A DNA stretch of 64,000 nt. Source: Euphorbia lathyris. Its lineage: Eukaryota; Streptophyta; Magnoliopsida; Malpighiales; Euphorbiaceae. Location: positions 19,914,001-19,978,000 of the forward strand of contig NC_088913.1 of assembly GCF_963576675.1 (NCBI RefSeq), in the 5' to 3' direction. The first letter of the stretch is position 1. Each line of letters starts with the position of its first letter. This document shows positions 45,753 through 57,480 of the stretch, piece after piece. A model generated the notes under the pieces. That model worked only from the letters and a program-made list of their open reading frames with translations. It was not told the DNA's origin and made no database searches. Position numbers and translations under genes: made by a program.

Positions 45753-46589
45753 GCTCATTGTTTGATTTTGATGATTTCTTTCTTTTCTTCTTTTTTTTTT
45801 GTTATTTTTCGTTTCTAAAATTAAAATTTTGAGGGTGAAGAGGCGAAGTGACGAAAGAAGTTCATCAGTTCACTGATTATTGTGATGTTATTGTGAATCT
45901 CGACAGGTTCTGATCGCAATTTAACCCTCAAAATTTAAAATTATTCTGTATATTTTGGTTGAAATCTAGGTTATCCACTCGATTTATTTTTGTTTCTGGT
46001 TTGTGGATTACTGGGTGTATGATGAATCTCATGTTTTAATGGGTAATTTGCGACTGAATTTTATTATTTGATGCTAAATCACCTTGGAGAACTGATGCCC
46101 TTCGTCTGATTGAAATTCACTTTCGGAGATGATTAGGAAACGAATTGCTGCCTCTTGCCGATCTTTGTTGAGTTAGATAATCCTTCTATTCTTAGATTTA
46201 CAGTGAACTGGTTTACCATTCTGGTAGATTTGTTCCCTTATTTTGATGCATAATTGATAAAATTCAGGTTTGCATTACCTCTGTTTCCATTTCAAATAGG
46301 GCAACACTATTTTAGTGGCTTTGATTTTGGTTAGATTAAAGTTGGATTGTGTTCTGTTTGATTTATAAGAAAAAAATCAAACAAATGATTGAATCTGAAC
46401 AAGTAATTGTTATGATTGAATCTGAACAAGTAATTGTTGAGATAATTGTGTAAATTTGTTGGGTAAATGGTTGAATCCAACAACAACTTTTATTTAGTTG
46501 CATAAAGTTTAATTTCATCAAGTTTCTGTTTAGTATTATTGACTACTTCCTTTTTAGATGGACATTAACCATGATCATTGCTTTGGTGG

Positions 46590-47750
46590 AATTAGAATCA
46601 ATTGAGTGTCCTGGACTAAATCTTTTTCCTTCCTCAACAGATCTAACTTTGCCCTCCATTCCCTTATTTTTGTTTAACTAAATCTTCTTTTGGTCCTCAC
46701 CTTTCCTCATTAATTGATCCATTTGTTGACAAATCTGGCTACATTTGTCTCTTTCATCTTTAAGGTTAACCTTTGACTCAACAATTTGACCCTTTAAGAA
46801 CCTAATCCCATTCTCCTTCTCTGCATTCTATCTCACCAAACCTTTTGGGGAACTCCCATTGCATCTATTTGAGTTTTGATGAAAACAAGAAACAATCCAT
46901 TCTTTATCTCCAAGTATACTCTCTTCTCACTTTCGAGAACGAATTTAGTTTCCAAATAGATATTTTCGGCATCAGTTTGACCTAGTTAAAACTGTAAACT
47001 ATGTTTGGCTTGCAACAAAGATTTAACTTGCTGAGCGATTCCTCAAGAGAGGGATCAATTGGATGCTTAAATCTTTGTTGCAGGAATTTTTTTGTCATTG
47101 CTGTGAAAAAAGATCTATTTGGAAACTGAATTCCTTTGTGAAGGTGAGGAGAGAGCATGTTTAAAGATAAATAAGAGATTTTTTTCCTGTTTTCATCGAA
47201 ACAGGAATGGTTGTAACTAGACTTCTTGTGAGAAGTTTTGTGAGAGAGGATGGACAGAAGGAGAATGGGATCGAGTTCTTTAAGGATAAGATTCATGGTT
47301 TAAAGGCTCATCTTGAAGATGAAAAAAGATAAATATAGCAGTATTTGTCAATAGATAGCTCATTTAATGGGGTAAGTTGATGTCTCAAAGAAGATTTTTT
47401 TAGAAGAAAAGAGAGAATTGAGGGTCAAGTTGGTTTATTGATGAAGGAAAAAATTTGGAATCAATTGATTCTAATTCCACTGGTCACGGTTAACAAAACT
47501 GCAGAGTTGATATGTCTTCTAAAAATGGAAGGGAAGTATATTTTAGTATTGAATTGAAATTTGGTGAAATTCAACCTTATGCAACTAAAATTGAACTTAT
47601 CAAAAGTGCATTTAGGATCAATGAGACATTAGTTGAGGAAATTAAGCATCAAATAGAATTACCACAGAATTTAGAAGGGCTTATTGGTCATTATTTCTTC
47701 TGCAACAGCATTTTTGTTTGCAGTCTCTATTGCATTGTATGTTGCTAGAC
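46590..47750. pseudogene. Inverted pair of coiled-coil gene fragments (block B)
   Basis: 46590-47130 read on the minus strand and 47230-47750 read on the plus strand encode related coiled-coil stretches (both contain KENGI followed by KAxL or KVNL and end near QLILIP). The plus arm continues to a C-terminal hydrophobic segment (SATAFLFAVSIALYVARLC, stop at about 47755) after a frameshift, which looks like a tail anchor. Together they form an imperfect palindrome around 47150. Parent gene not identified; a tail-anchored organelle-division or tethering protein is one guess. Confidence 0.5.
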
Positions 47751-48117
47751 TTTGTTGAGTTTTGATGATCTTGTATATGTTCCTATGGTAGTTTGATTTA
47801 TGTGTTTACATGGATGGAACATCATGGAAATAGAGTTTGGTTTGTACAGTTATATGCGTATTAGATTATTCATTGTGTTGAATATTAGTTATTATAATAA
47901 TAATGCAGTGCAATGATATAGGGCTTCTCTATTTAACCTACTGTTAACCTCTGCAAGTTGTTACCAAAAGATTGAAAGTTGATTCAACAATATATGAAGT
48001 CACTCTTTAATGAGGTGATAAAGTATACACTTGCTTTTATGCATTATTTTGGGTTTAACAATATACGGGGTCACACCTTTAGCAATTTTAGACCCTTTTG
48101 ATCTGTTTGGCTTTTAA

Positions 48118-48720
48118 TTTCGGGTAATATACAAAATAGACCATAGAAAAAGTACATTTATATTTGTAGACTTATTTAGATATTTACTAAACTACACTCT
48201 TCCAATGCATTTTTTTCAAAAATACCTTTACAGAACAGCAACAACATTCTAAAGGACTATGTTTCTATCTAAAAACAACAAAGAAAACAAAAATAGAAAC
48301 TAAGAACAATGAACAATACGGCTTCCTATGAGTTCTCATTCTTGATAAAAAAGCTTTGGTTGATGATCTGAATTTTCATTTTTAATCTTTCATGTTTGCA
48401 TTTTATGAAATGAGAATCCATTTCGGGTTTTCATTTTATGGTCGGGGTTGGCATGTCATTATGCTTGGTTTTTGTTTTCTTCGGTTCTTAGGAAGTAGAA
48501 ATTTATTTTAAACATTTAGAAGATAGGTCGATGATGAAGATGAGTTGAAGAAAATGAAGAGCTTGTGAGGGTATTTTTGAAAAATTGTATGGAAGTATCT
48601 AGTTTAGTAGTATATTTCTAAATGAGTCTAAAAGTGTAAACGGATTTCTTCTAATGTTAAACAGTAAATGTGTAAACACGGGTTAAGAGGCTTGTTAATT
48701 CAGAAAAAGTCTAAATTATA
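48118..48720. mobile_element. Foldback element with long inverted arms (block B)
   Basis: The left arm (about 48118-48335) and the reverse complement of the right arm (about 48440-48690) share long imperfect stretches (GTAGACTTATTTAGATAT against TTAGACTCATTTAGAAAT; TTTTTCAAAAATACC in both). The centre holds AAATGAGAACCC-type palindromic units. No coding sequence. Related copies are at about 53290-54090 and, partially, 32405-33075. Confidence 0.55.
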
Positions 48721-49908
48721 AATTATTTACTCTAAAATGTGTGATGTGTCATATACCATATCATTCGTGCATCTAATTGTATGACTAAAATTTATCAAGA
48801 AAAATAAAAATAATTCTTTTAAATAATTATTGTAACTGCATCCGTTAAATAATTTAATTTTGCTAATATTTGAACATCAATTGACCAAACAATAATTGAT
48901 AATGTTTCAAGTCTCTACTCGGTTAGAAATATGTTCAAATTATTTTATTAATTCTAAATGAAAATTCATATTATTTTGAAGTTGGCCTTTAATTAGTATA
49001 AATAATGAAAGGACAACCACGGAAATTGATGAATTCTTACAAAGATATATAATATAGGCTAAATTAGCTAAAAAAAAAATTCATGGTTAGATTTATCCTA
49101 GAATTGGTTATTCTAGTTTTCGGTTATTCTAGTTTTCTTGGATGGAAAATGAGAATTGTCTTTTACACTGTTAGTAAATCCAAGAATTTTATTAGTTGAC
49201 ACTGTTATAAATATTGATATGGAAATCACATTTTTGTCCAATGTATTGAAATATGTACCATTGTTTTCTTATTTTTTACTGTAAAATTGGAATTGAAATT
49301 ACCAACAATATACATGGAAATTTACGTCAACTTTTGCTAATAATACATGTAACTTTTGCTAATAATACATGTAACAATCGCGTCTGTAAAAAGTTCTTCA
49401 AAATTCAAATTGATTAAAAATTATTTATGTTCTACTATTGTAGTAACAATTTATGGGTTTAGAGATGGAGGTAGTGACATGGTTGTGTGCCGGATGAGGT
49501 GGAACTTTGAAAATTTATTAGTGAAAATGATTGATTGGTAGATATGCATATAGAAAACATGAGCATTGGACTCGCTTCGACTGAATTATTTTTTAAAACC
49601 ATTTGCCCTAATAAAATCTTAAAAAAATGGACTCTATAAATTAAGTTTTATATAAAATACAAGTTAGGTTTATGGATCCATATTCCATGTATGTGGATGG
49701 TCATTTCAATTCCAATTTTACAGTAAAAAGAAGAAAACAATCAGACATGCTTCAATAAATTGGACAAAATACCACATCAATATTTATAACATTTTAACTA
49801 AAATTCTTTGATTTGCTAACTGTGTAAGAGGTAGTTCTCATTTTACATACAATCCAAATACATGAGATCACCAACAAACGCAGGCGTCTCTCATACCAAA
49901 TTATTGGA

Positions 49909-50323
49909 CTAGCATAGAATTTGTCCGCTTTTGCAATAAAGGGCAACTATATTCGCTTGTCGACCAACAAAACAAACACTATACAACAACAAGACTCCTA
50001 CACTGACTAATAATGAAACCAAAATTAGAAAAATCATCGTCATACAAATTAAAGCATCCACTGTAACCTTTGAATCTAATTCCAAAATAACTCTTCTGTA
50101 ATTCAGCTCTTCGACCAAGATAAAACTTCACAAATTCGAAAAGCCTCTGCTTATTTGATGTCAAAATAACTTTTCTTTTTGGAAAAACATTTTTTCTCAC
50201 AACAAGTAAACTAAATGAGCCCTTAACAAAATATTGAGCGTTCTTGTTAAACAACCGGACACATCTATCTACCGAATCCAAGCCAACAAGTGGTAATATG
50301 GGATATTCTATGATATCTGTCAC
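49909..50323 (-). pseudogene. RNase H-like LINE remnant, block B
   Basis: Best-preserved of the three copies: ELNYRRVILELDSK, FGFIISQCRSLVV and FVGRQANIVAL on the minus strand in two frames. A decayed LINE 3' region older than the duplications. Confidence 0.55.
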
Positions 50324-50404
50324 TAATTAAATTTTTAATTAGTCAAAAGATTCTAATCCATTTAATCTTAGCCACACCGATTAGGATATTATTAACAAGA
50401 TATA

Positions 50405-50530
50405 CACTATAAGAAAACAACTAGTTAGCTACTATTTTTAGCGACCGTATGAAAATCGGTCGCTAAAATACCGACTATTTTCATCGTCTAAGATGATGTA
50501 TTTTGCAAATATAAAAGATTTTTCATAGTA
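50405..50530. mobile_element. Small CACTA-type element, copy B
   Basis: Same 126-bp element as 25974-26099, with CACTATAAGAAAAC and CATAGTA ends. Confidence 0.7.
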
Positions 50531-50813
50531 TTTTTTTTAATAAACATACTGTTGGTCTTGTACTAGTTAATAATAAGTTTAATGTAGGTGTTTATAGCAT
50601 CATCAAAATCTATTGGAATTTATAGCAATGATACAACTAAATAGGAAATAGATTAATTAAATATTTATAGGGCGAATACATGACTATTTCGCTAGGGGTA
50701 GTTGAAGCTATGGATCAAATAGAGGGAGAATAAATTTATTAAGACAAAATTCCAAATGACAATAAATTTTCCTTTCAATTTTTCTCTAGATCTATATACT
50801 CTACTTCTCTGTT

Positions 50814-50896
50814 ATGATGAATTTTTACTGTGTACCAGATGCGGCTCTCTTATGAGTCCGTGTTTGATGGCAATACAACCCTCTAAGAAGTTCTGA
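50814..50896 (+). ncRNA. C/D-box snoRNA-like segment, all motifs present (block C)
   Basis: 83 nt from box C ATGATGA (50814-50820) to box D CTGA (50893-50896), with a TTGATGG box C'-like word between. Two bases before box D lies CCCTCTAAGAAG (50879-50890). From memory this is a perfect 12-nt complement of the plant 18S rRNA word CTTCTTAGAGGG, placed where a C/D guide would sit. Against it: no terminal stem is obvious, and related copies at 28593 and 57277 (minus) read as a first coding exon after an acceptor-like CAG. Block C also lacks the upstream promoter. Undecided. Confidence 0.3.
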
Positions 50897-51689
50897 GCTC
50901 ATTGTTTGATTTTGATGATTTCTTTCTTTTCTTCTTTTTTTGTTAGTTTTCGTTTCTAAAATTAAAATTTTGAGGGTTAAGAGGCGAAGTGACGAAAGAA
51001 GTTCATCAGTTCACTGATTATGGTGGTGTTATTGTGAATCTCGACAGGTTCTGATCGCAAATTAACCCTCAAATTTAAAATTATTCTGTAAATTTTGGTT
51101 CAAACCTAGTTTATCCACTCGATTTTTTTGTTTGTTTCTGGTTTGTGGATTACTGGGCATATGATGAATCTCATGTTTTAATTGGTAATTTGCGACTGAA
51201 TTTTATTATTTGATGCTACATCACCTTGGAGAACTGATGCTCTTTGTCTGATTGAAATCCATAGCGGAGATGATTAGGAAACGAATTGCTTTGTTGAGTT
51301 AGGCAATCCTTTTATTCTTAGATTTACAGTGAACTGGTTTAGCATTCTGGTAGATTTGTGCCCTTGTTCTGATGCATAATTGATAAAATTCAGATTTCCA
51401 TTAACTCTGTTTCCATTTCCAGTAGGACAACACTATGTTAGCGGCTTTGATTTTGGTTAGATAAAAGCTGGATTGTTTTCTGTTTGATTTATAAGAAAAA
51501 AAAATCAAACAAATGATTGAATCTGAACACGTAAATTGTATCTGAACAAGTAATTGTTGAGATAGTTGTGTAAATTTGTTGGGAACATGGTTGAATCCGA
51601 ACAACAACTTTTATTTAGTTGCATAAAGTTTAATTTCATCAAGTTTCTGTTTAGTATTATTGACTACTTCCTTTTTAGATTGACATTAA

Positions 51690-52790
51690 CCATGATCATT
51701 GCTTTGGCGGAATTAGAGTCAATTGAGTCCAATTTTTCCTCAAATCATTCACTTAAGCTTGCGAAAGAGTGTCCTGGACTAAATCTTTTTCCTTCAACAA
51801 ACCTAACTGTGCCCTCCATTCCCTTATTTTCGTTTAACAAAATCTTCTTTTGGTCCTCAACTTTCCTCATCAATTGGTCCATTTGTTGACAAATTCGGTT
51901 ACATTTTTCTCTTTTATCTTTAAGGTTAACCTTTGACTCAACAATCTCACCCTTTAAGAACCTAATCCCATTCTCCTTCTCTGCATTCTATCTCACCGAA
52001 CTTATCGGGGGAACTCGCTTTGCATCTATTTGTTTTTTTGACGAAAACAAGAAACCATCTCTTCTATCTTCAAACATACTCTCTTCTTACTTTCGAGAAC
52101 GAATTTAGTTTCCCATTAGATTTTTTCGGCATCAGTCTGACCTAGCTAAATCTCTAAACTATGTTTGGCATGCAACAAAGATTTAACTTGCTGAGGGATT
52201 CCTCAAGAGAGGGATGAATTGGATGTTTAAATCTTTGTTGCAGGTAAATTTTTGTCATATTGTTGGAATTCCTTCGTGAAGGTGAGGAGAGAGTATGTTT
52301 AAAGATAAATAAGAGATTTTTTTCTTGTTTTCATCGAAACATGGATGGTTGCAATGAGACTTCTCGTGAGAAGTTCGGTGAGAGAGGATGGACAGAAGGA
52401 GAATGGGATCGAGTTCTTTAAGGATTAGATTCATGGTTTAAAGGCTCACCTTGAAGATGAAAAAAGATAAATATAGCAGTATTTGTCAATAGATAGATCA
52501 TTTAATGAGGTAAGTTGACGTCTCAAAAAAGATTTTGTTAGAAGAAAAGAGGGAATTGAGAGTCAAGTTTGTTTATTGATGAACGAAAAAGATTCTGTCT
52601 ATAACACTTTTTTGCAAGCTCAACCACAAGTAAATGATTTGAGGAAAAAATTTGTAATCAATTGCTTCTAATTCCACTGGTCATGGTTAAGAAAACTGAG
52701 TTGATATCTCCTAAAAATGGAAGGGAAGTATTTTTTAGTATTGAATTGAAATTTGAAGAAATTGAACCTTATATATGATCATATATATGA
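51690..52790. pseudogene. Inverted pair of coiled-coil gene fragments (block C)
   Basis: Counterpart of 46590-47750: a minus-strand arm (about 51700-52270) and a plus-strand arm (about 52340-52780), more decayed than in block B. The hydrophobic C-terminal segment is lost. Confidence 0.4.
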
Positions 52791-53036
52791 TCATGTATAT
52801 GTACATGTGGTAGTTTGATTTATATGTTTGTTGAGTTTTTATGATCTTGTATATGTTCCTATGGTAGTTTGATTTATATGTTTCCATGGATGGAAGATCA
52901 TGGAAAGTAGAGTTTGGTTTGTACGGTTATATGCGTATTAGATTATTCATTGTGTTGAATATTATTTATAATAATAATGTAGCCCAATGATATTGAGCTT
53001 CTTTATTTCCCCTACTATTAACCTCTGCAGGTTGTG

Positions 53037-53250
53037 TAGATCTGTTTGGTAAAAATTAGCTGATTGATAATAGCGGTTTATGCAAAAAGATGAGTAAGGG
53101 CATTTTTTTTAATACATAAAAATATATTTAAAATAATTAGGGTTAAAGAAGTCCATTAATTTTAATATTGCAAAGCGTTAATTGTATAGGAGCTTTTTCT
53201 AAATTAGCGTTTTCATTCCAAACCTCTCTCCACCAAACACTCCAAATATA
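53037..53250. mobile_element. MITE-like insertion in block C
   Basis: Absent from blocks A and B. The ends CTGTTTGGTAAA and (reversed) GAGTGTTTGGTGGAG form a weak inverted repeat typical of small plant MITEs. No clear target duplication, and some block sequence is lost beside it. Confidence 0.45.
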
Positions 53251-53289
53251 TGAGGTCACACCTTTAGCAATTTTAGATACTTTTGATCT

Positions 53290-54090
53290 GTTTGGTCTTT
53301 AATTTCCGGTAATTTACAAATGTAGATCATAGAAGTACATTTATATTTCTGGACTCATTATTTATATTTCTAGACTCATTTAGACATTTACCAAATTAGA
53401 TTCTTTCGATACATTTTTTTTCAAAAATACATTTGTAAACCTTTCATCTTCTTCAACCTTATCTTCTTCAATCCTCTTCTTCCTAATCTAGTAGACAATT
53501 TATAATAGGCAATTTAAACTAAAGAAGAGCAAATAACACTCTAAAGGACAATGTTTCTATTTAAAAGCAATGAAGAAAACAAAAACAGAAACTAAGAACA
53601 ATGAAGAATATGTAAAAGTAAATTTTGAATGTAAACATTATAGCGTCCTATGAGTTCTCATTATTCTTAATAAAAAGTTTTGGTTAATGATTTCAATCCT
53701 CATTTACAATCTTTCATATTCGTATTTTATTATATGGATACAAATTTTATTAAATGAGAACCCTAATGAGTTTAATTTTATTAAATGTGAACCCTAATGG
53801 ATTCTTATTTTATGATTAGAGTTCGCATTTCATAAAATGCTAGTCAATTGGGGTTTGTATTTTATGATATGAGTTCACATTTTATGAAATGAGAACCCAT
53901 TTAGGGTTCTTATTTTATGATTGGGGTTGGTATGTTATTGTGTTTGGTTTTTGTTTTCTTCGTTTTTTTTTAGATTGTAGAAATTTACTCTAAACTATCC
54001 CTAGTGTTAAGTGGTAAATGTGTAAACACGAGTTAAGAGATTTGTTAATTCAGAAAAAAAAGTTTAAAATTATAAATTATTTACTCTAAA
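53290..54090. mobile_element. Foldback element (block C)
   Basis: Counterpart of 48118-48720 with an expanded centre (53690-53935) of palindromic units (ATTTTATGAAATGAGAACCC and variants). Both arms recognisable, noncoding. Confidence 0.5.
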
Positions 54091-54550
54091 ATGTGTGATG
54101 TGTCATATACCATAGAAATATGTTTACCATCATTGGATATTACGCTCTACATATTACTAGAAAAAATTCGTTCAAATTGTTTTATTAATTCTAATGAAAA
54201 TTTATATCACTTTGGAGTTAGCCTTTAATTAGTATAAATAATGAAAGGACAACCACTTGAAATGAAAAGTTGAAAATTGATGAATTCTTACAAAGATATA
54301 TAATATAGGCTAAATTAGTTTAGAAAAAAAAAATATCATGCGGCTAGATTTATTCCAAAATTGGTTATTCTGGTTTTCTTGCATGTAAAATGAGAATAAT
54401 CTTTTGCATCATTAGCAAATCCAAGAATTTTATTAGCCGACACTGTTATAAATACTGACATGGAAATCACATTTTAGTTCAATTTATTGAAACTTGTCTC
54501 ATTGTTTTTTTCCTTTTTAGTGTACAATTGGAATTGAAATTACCATCAAC

Positions 54551-55059
54551 TAGGGATGGCAACGGGTACCCTACCCGCGGGTATCCGGTACTACCCGACC
54601 CTAATGAGACTACCCGTGCCCTGTGTACAAGGGTATGGGACGGGTATGGGATCAAAATCATTACCCGTTAGGGTAATGGGACGGGTATGGGAAGACCCCC
54701 TAGGGTACCCGGTACCCGTTACCCGTCATAATTTTTTATATATTAAAAAATATTATTGTGTTTTAGATATAAAATGTGAGATTTGAACACCAACCTTTTG
54801 TTCTTCGACCATTAAGTGATAACACTAAGCTATTTTATTTTTATTGATTAAGGTTCAATTTGTTCAATTTTTAAATAAATGATTTATTAAATTTATACTT
54901 TGTTAAATTTGTAATATTTTTTATTTTATTTAGTGATTCTTAACGGGTAAGGGTACCCATGGGTACCCGTGAATTAAATGGGACGGGTAATTAAACAATA
55001 AACGGATAAGGGTTTGAGATTGTCATTATCCGCAGGTACCCTACCCGTTGCCATCCCTA
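54551..55059. mobile_element. Nonautonomous hAT element with perfect target duplication
   Basis: 509 bp with near-perfect terminal inverted repeats beginning TAGGGATGGCAACGGGTA and an interior rich in GGGTACCC words. Flanked by a perfect 8-bp duplication CCATCAAC (54543-54550 and 55060-55067). Block B keeps the empty site at about 49301 (ACCAACAATATACATGG), so the insertion postdates the B/C duplication. The interior frame 54556-54786 is incidental. Confidence 0.93.
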
Positions 55060-55519
55060 CCATCAACATATAAGGAAATTTACGTTTTATTATATCAACT
55101 TTTGCTAACAATACATGTAACAATCGCGTCTAGTAAAAAGTTTTTCAAAATTCAAATTGATTAAAATTTATTTACGTTCTACTATTCTAGTAACAATTCA
55201 TGGGTTTAAAAATGGAAGTAGTGGCACGGTTGTGTGCCGAATGAGGTGAAACTTTGAAAATTTATTAGTGAAAATGATTCATTAGTAGTAGATATGCATA
55301 TAGAAAACATGAGCATTGGACTCACTTCGATGAATTATTTTCAGAAACCATTTGCCCTAATGAAATCTTTAAAAAATGGACTCTATAGATTAAGTTTTGT
55401 ATAAAATACAAGTTAGGTTTATGAATCCATATTATGTGGATGGTAATTCCAATTCCAATTTTACAGTAAAAAAGAAGAAAACAATAAGACATGTTTCAAT
55501 AAATTGGACAAACAAAACA

Positions 55520-55850
55520 AACACTATACAACTAGACTCCTACATTGACTAATAATGAAACCAAACTTAGAAAAATCATCGTCATACAAATTAAAAGCAT
55601 CTATGGTAACCTTTGAATCTGATTCCAAAATAACTCTTCTGTAATTCAGCTCTTCGACTAAGATAAAACTTCACAAATTCATAAAGCCTCTGCTTATCTG
55701 ATGTCTAAATAACTTTTCTTTTTGGAAAAACATTTTTTCCCACAACAAGTAAACTAAATGAGCCATTAACAAAATATTGAGCGTGCTTGTTAAACAACCA
55801 GACACATCTATCTACTGAATCCAAGCCAACAAGTGGTAATACGAGATATT
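55520..55850 (-). pseudogene. RNase H-like LINE remnant, block C
   Basis: Third copy of the decayed RNase H segment seen at 25490 and 49909. Confidence 0.45.
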
Positions 55851-55947
55851 ATATGATATCTGTCACTAATTAAATTTTGAATTAGTCAGAAGATGCTAAT
55901 CCATTTAATCTTAGCCACACAGACTAGGATATTTTTAACAACATATA

Positions 55948-56073
55948 CACTATAAAAAAATAGCTAGTTAGCTACTATTTTTAGCGACCGTATGAAAATC
56001 GGTTGCTAAAATACTGACTTTTTTCGTTGTCTAAAGTGATGTATTTTGCAAATATAAAAGATTTTTCATAGTA
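55948..56073. mobile_element. Small CACTA-type element, copy C
   Basis: Same element as at 25974 and 50405. The ends are slightly more mutated (CACTATAAAAAAATAG). Confidence 0.65.
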
Positions 56074-56689
56074 TTTTTTTTAATAAACATAATGTTGGTC
56101 TTGTACTAGTTAATAATAAGTTTAATATAGATATTTACAGCAACATCAAAATCTATTGGAATTTATAGCAATGATACAACTGAATAGTAAATAGATTAAT
56201 TAAATATTTATAGGGCGAATACATGACTATTGCACTAGGGCAGTTGAAGTTATGGGTAAAATAGAGGGACAATAAATTTATTAAGACAAAATTCCAAATG
56301 ACATACTTGACCATTGAAAAGGTACAGATTGTCGCATTTCTATAGGCTTATAATGTAACAAGAAGAGAGATTATAAAGGAAATAATAAAATCCTATGTTT
56401 TAGCCACTACTTATCCCCTAACAAAATAAAGAACCAGTAAAACTAGACCTAGTAAAAAACAACTTTGAATCAGAAAATCAAAATGTCAACACATATGACA
56501 TGATCTCTTTTAGAGCAAAGGTTGCTCATGTTTATGAATGTAGCACATTGCTGGTTAGGATCTTCACATTGCTGGTTAGGATCTTCACTTCCTTTGTTGT
56601 AGTAGCAAGATTTTGCTGGAAGTCACTTTCCCATCGATGCTCACCGAGGGCTTTTTTTTATATAGGAATCTTTAAATTTCACAACTCAT

Positions 56690-57390
56690 GGCTCATTTTG
56701 GTCTACCAACACTCATGGAGAAATTGGATGAGTATGCCCATCTAAGGGTTAGGCTCCCGCGAGGTGCCCGTTGCTCGCCTAGGCAACTTGACCATGTTCT
56801 TATTCTGGCCTTTCCTGCTCAGTTAAGCTCTTGGTTTGGAGGAATTCCAACAATTTGTGATTGTCCTTATGGATGACCTTTTGAGCTTCAATCATCTACC
56901 TTTACATTTCACCGTATTAGTCTTGCATTGATTTAAAGTTTCGAAGAGTTTCCATTAGCTTCTCAATGCATGTTTTGACATCTTTGTCTGAGTTTATTTC
57001 CACGAAGACTCTTTGCTCGAGTTTTTTTTGTTGATTGTGGATTGTTTCATTGTTTATCCTTCGGTTGTTCTAAGTTTCCCACAAGTCTTTATATGAATTT
57101 CTATCGTCACTTCGCCTCTTCACCCTTAAAATTTTAATTTTAGAACCAAAAACTAACAAAATAAATTCATCAAAATCAAGCAAAGAACAATTAGAATGTT
57201 GAATATCTGAGCTTTAAACTTCTAAGTGGGTCGTGTTTCCATCATAGATGGGCTCATAAGAGAATCCATATGTCAAAAGGTCAAAATTCATCACAACAGA
57301 GAAGTAGAATGTATAAATCCATAGACAAATTGAAACGAAAAAGAGTACAGAATGAAAACAAAGACTAATAACTCTAGACCTAAGTTATGG
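56690..57390 (-). pseudogene. Decayed coiled-coil gene copy facing inward, block C right end
   Basis: Counterpart of 27790-28700. The possible first exon (from about 57277 leftward) now contains a stop (CGACCCACTTAG on the minus strand). The plus-strand opening at 56688-56876 is a shadow. Confidence 0.4.
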
Positions 57391-57454
57391 CGGAGAAAAA
57401 GGCTCAAACAGGCTATTTAATGAAGAAAATGATAGAAACCTTAATTGTTGTTGT

Positions 57455-57472
57455 CACGTGATATGGCACGTG
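57455..57472 (-). promoter_or_regulatory. Twin G-box promoter, block C right (facing left)
   Basis: CACGTG at 57455-57460 and 57467-57472, the fourth occurrence of the conserved 12-bp-spaced pair. Confidence 0.55.
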
Positions 57473-57480
57473 ACCGTGTA

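Larger units (their letters stand above)
44590..50760 (+). repeat. Segmental duplication block B
   Basis: Begins with the same sequence as about 22376 (ATTCACTCTTT...ACAAGTTATTTAGTT) and ends at about 50760 (ATTCCAAATGAC). There it is cut off: the right-hand portion with the inward promoter is missing and block C starts. It contains the best-preserved inverted pair of coiled-coil fragments and the foldback element. Confidence 0.85.
50761..57480 (+). repeat. Segmental duplication block C
   Basis: Starts inside the leader of the duplicated gene (TTTCCTTTCAATTTTTCTCTAG), so it lacks the left promoter, and runs to the inward-facing twin-G-box promoter at 57472-57455. Block-specific insertions are a MITE-like segment (53037-53250) and a hAT (54551-55059). 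It joins block B directly, consistent with unequal recombination. Confidence 0.85.

Noticed and set aside
54556..54786. Plus-strand opening over the hAT left end
   Set aside because: Lies across the inverted repeat of a nonautonomous hAT; Gly/Pro-rich product of GGGTACCC words.
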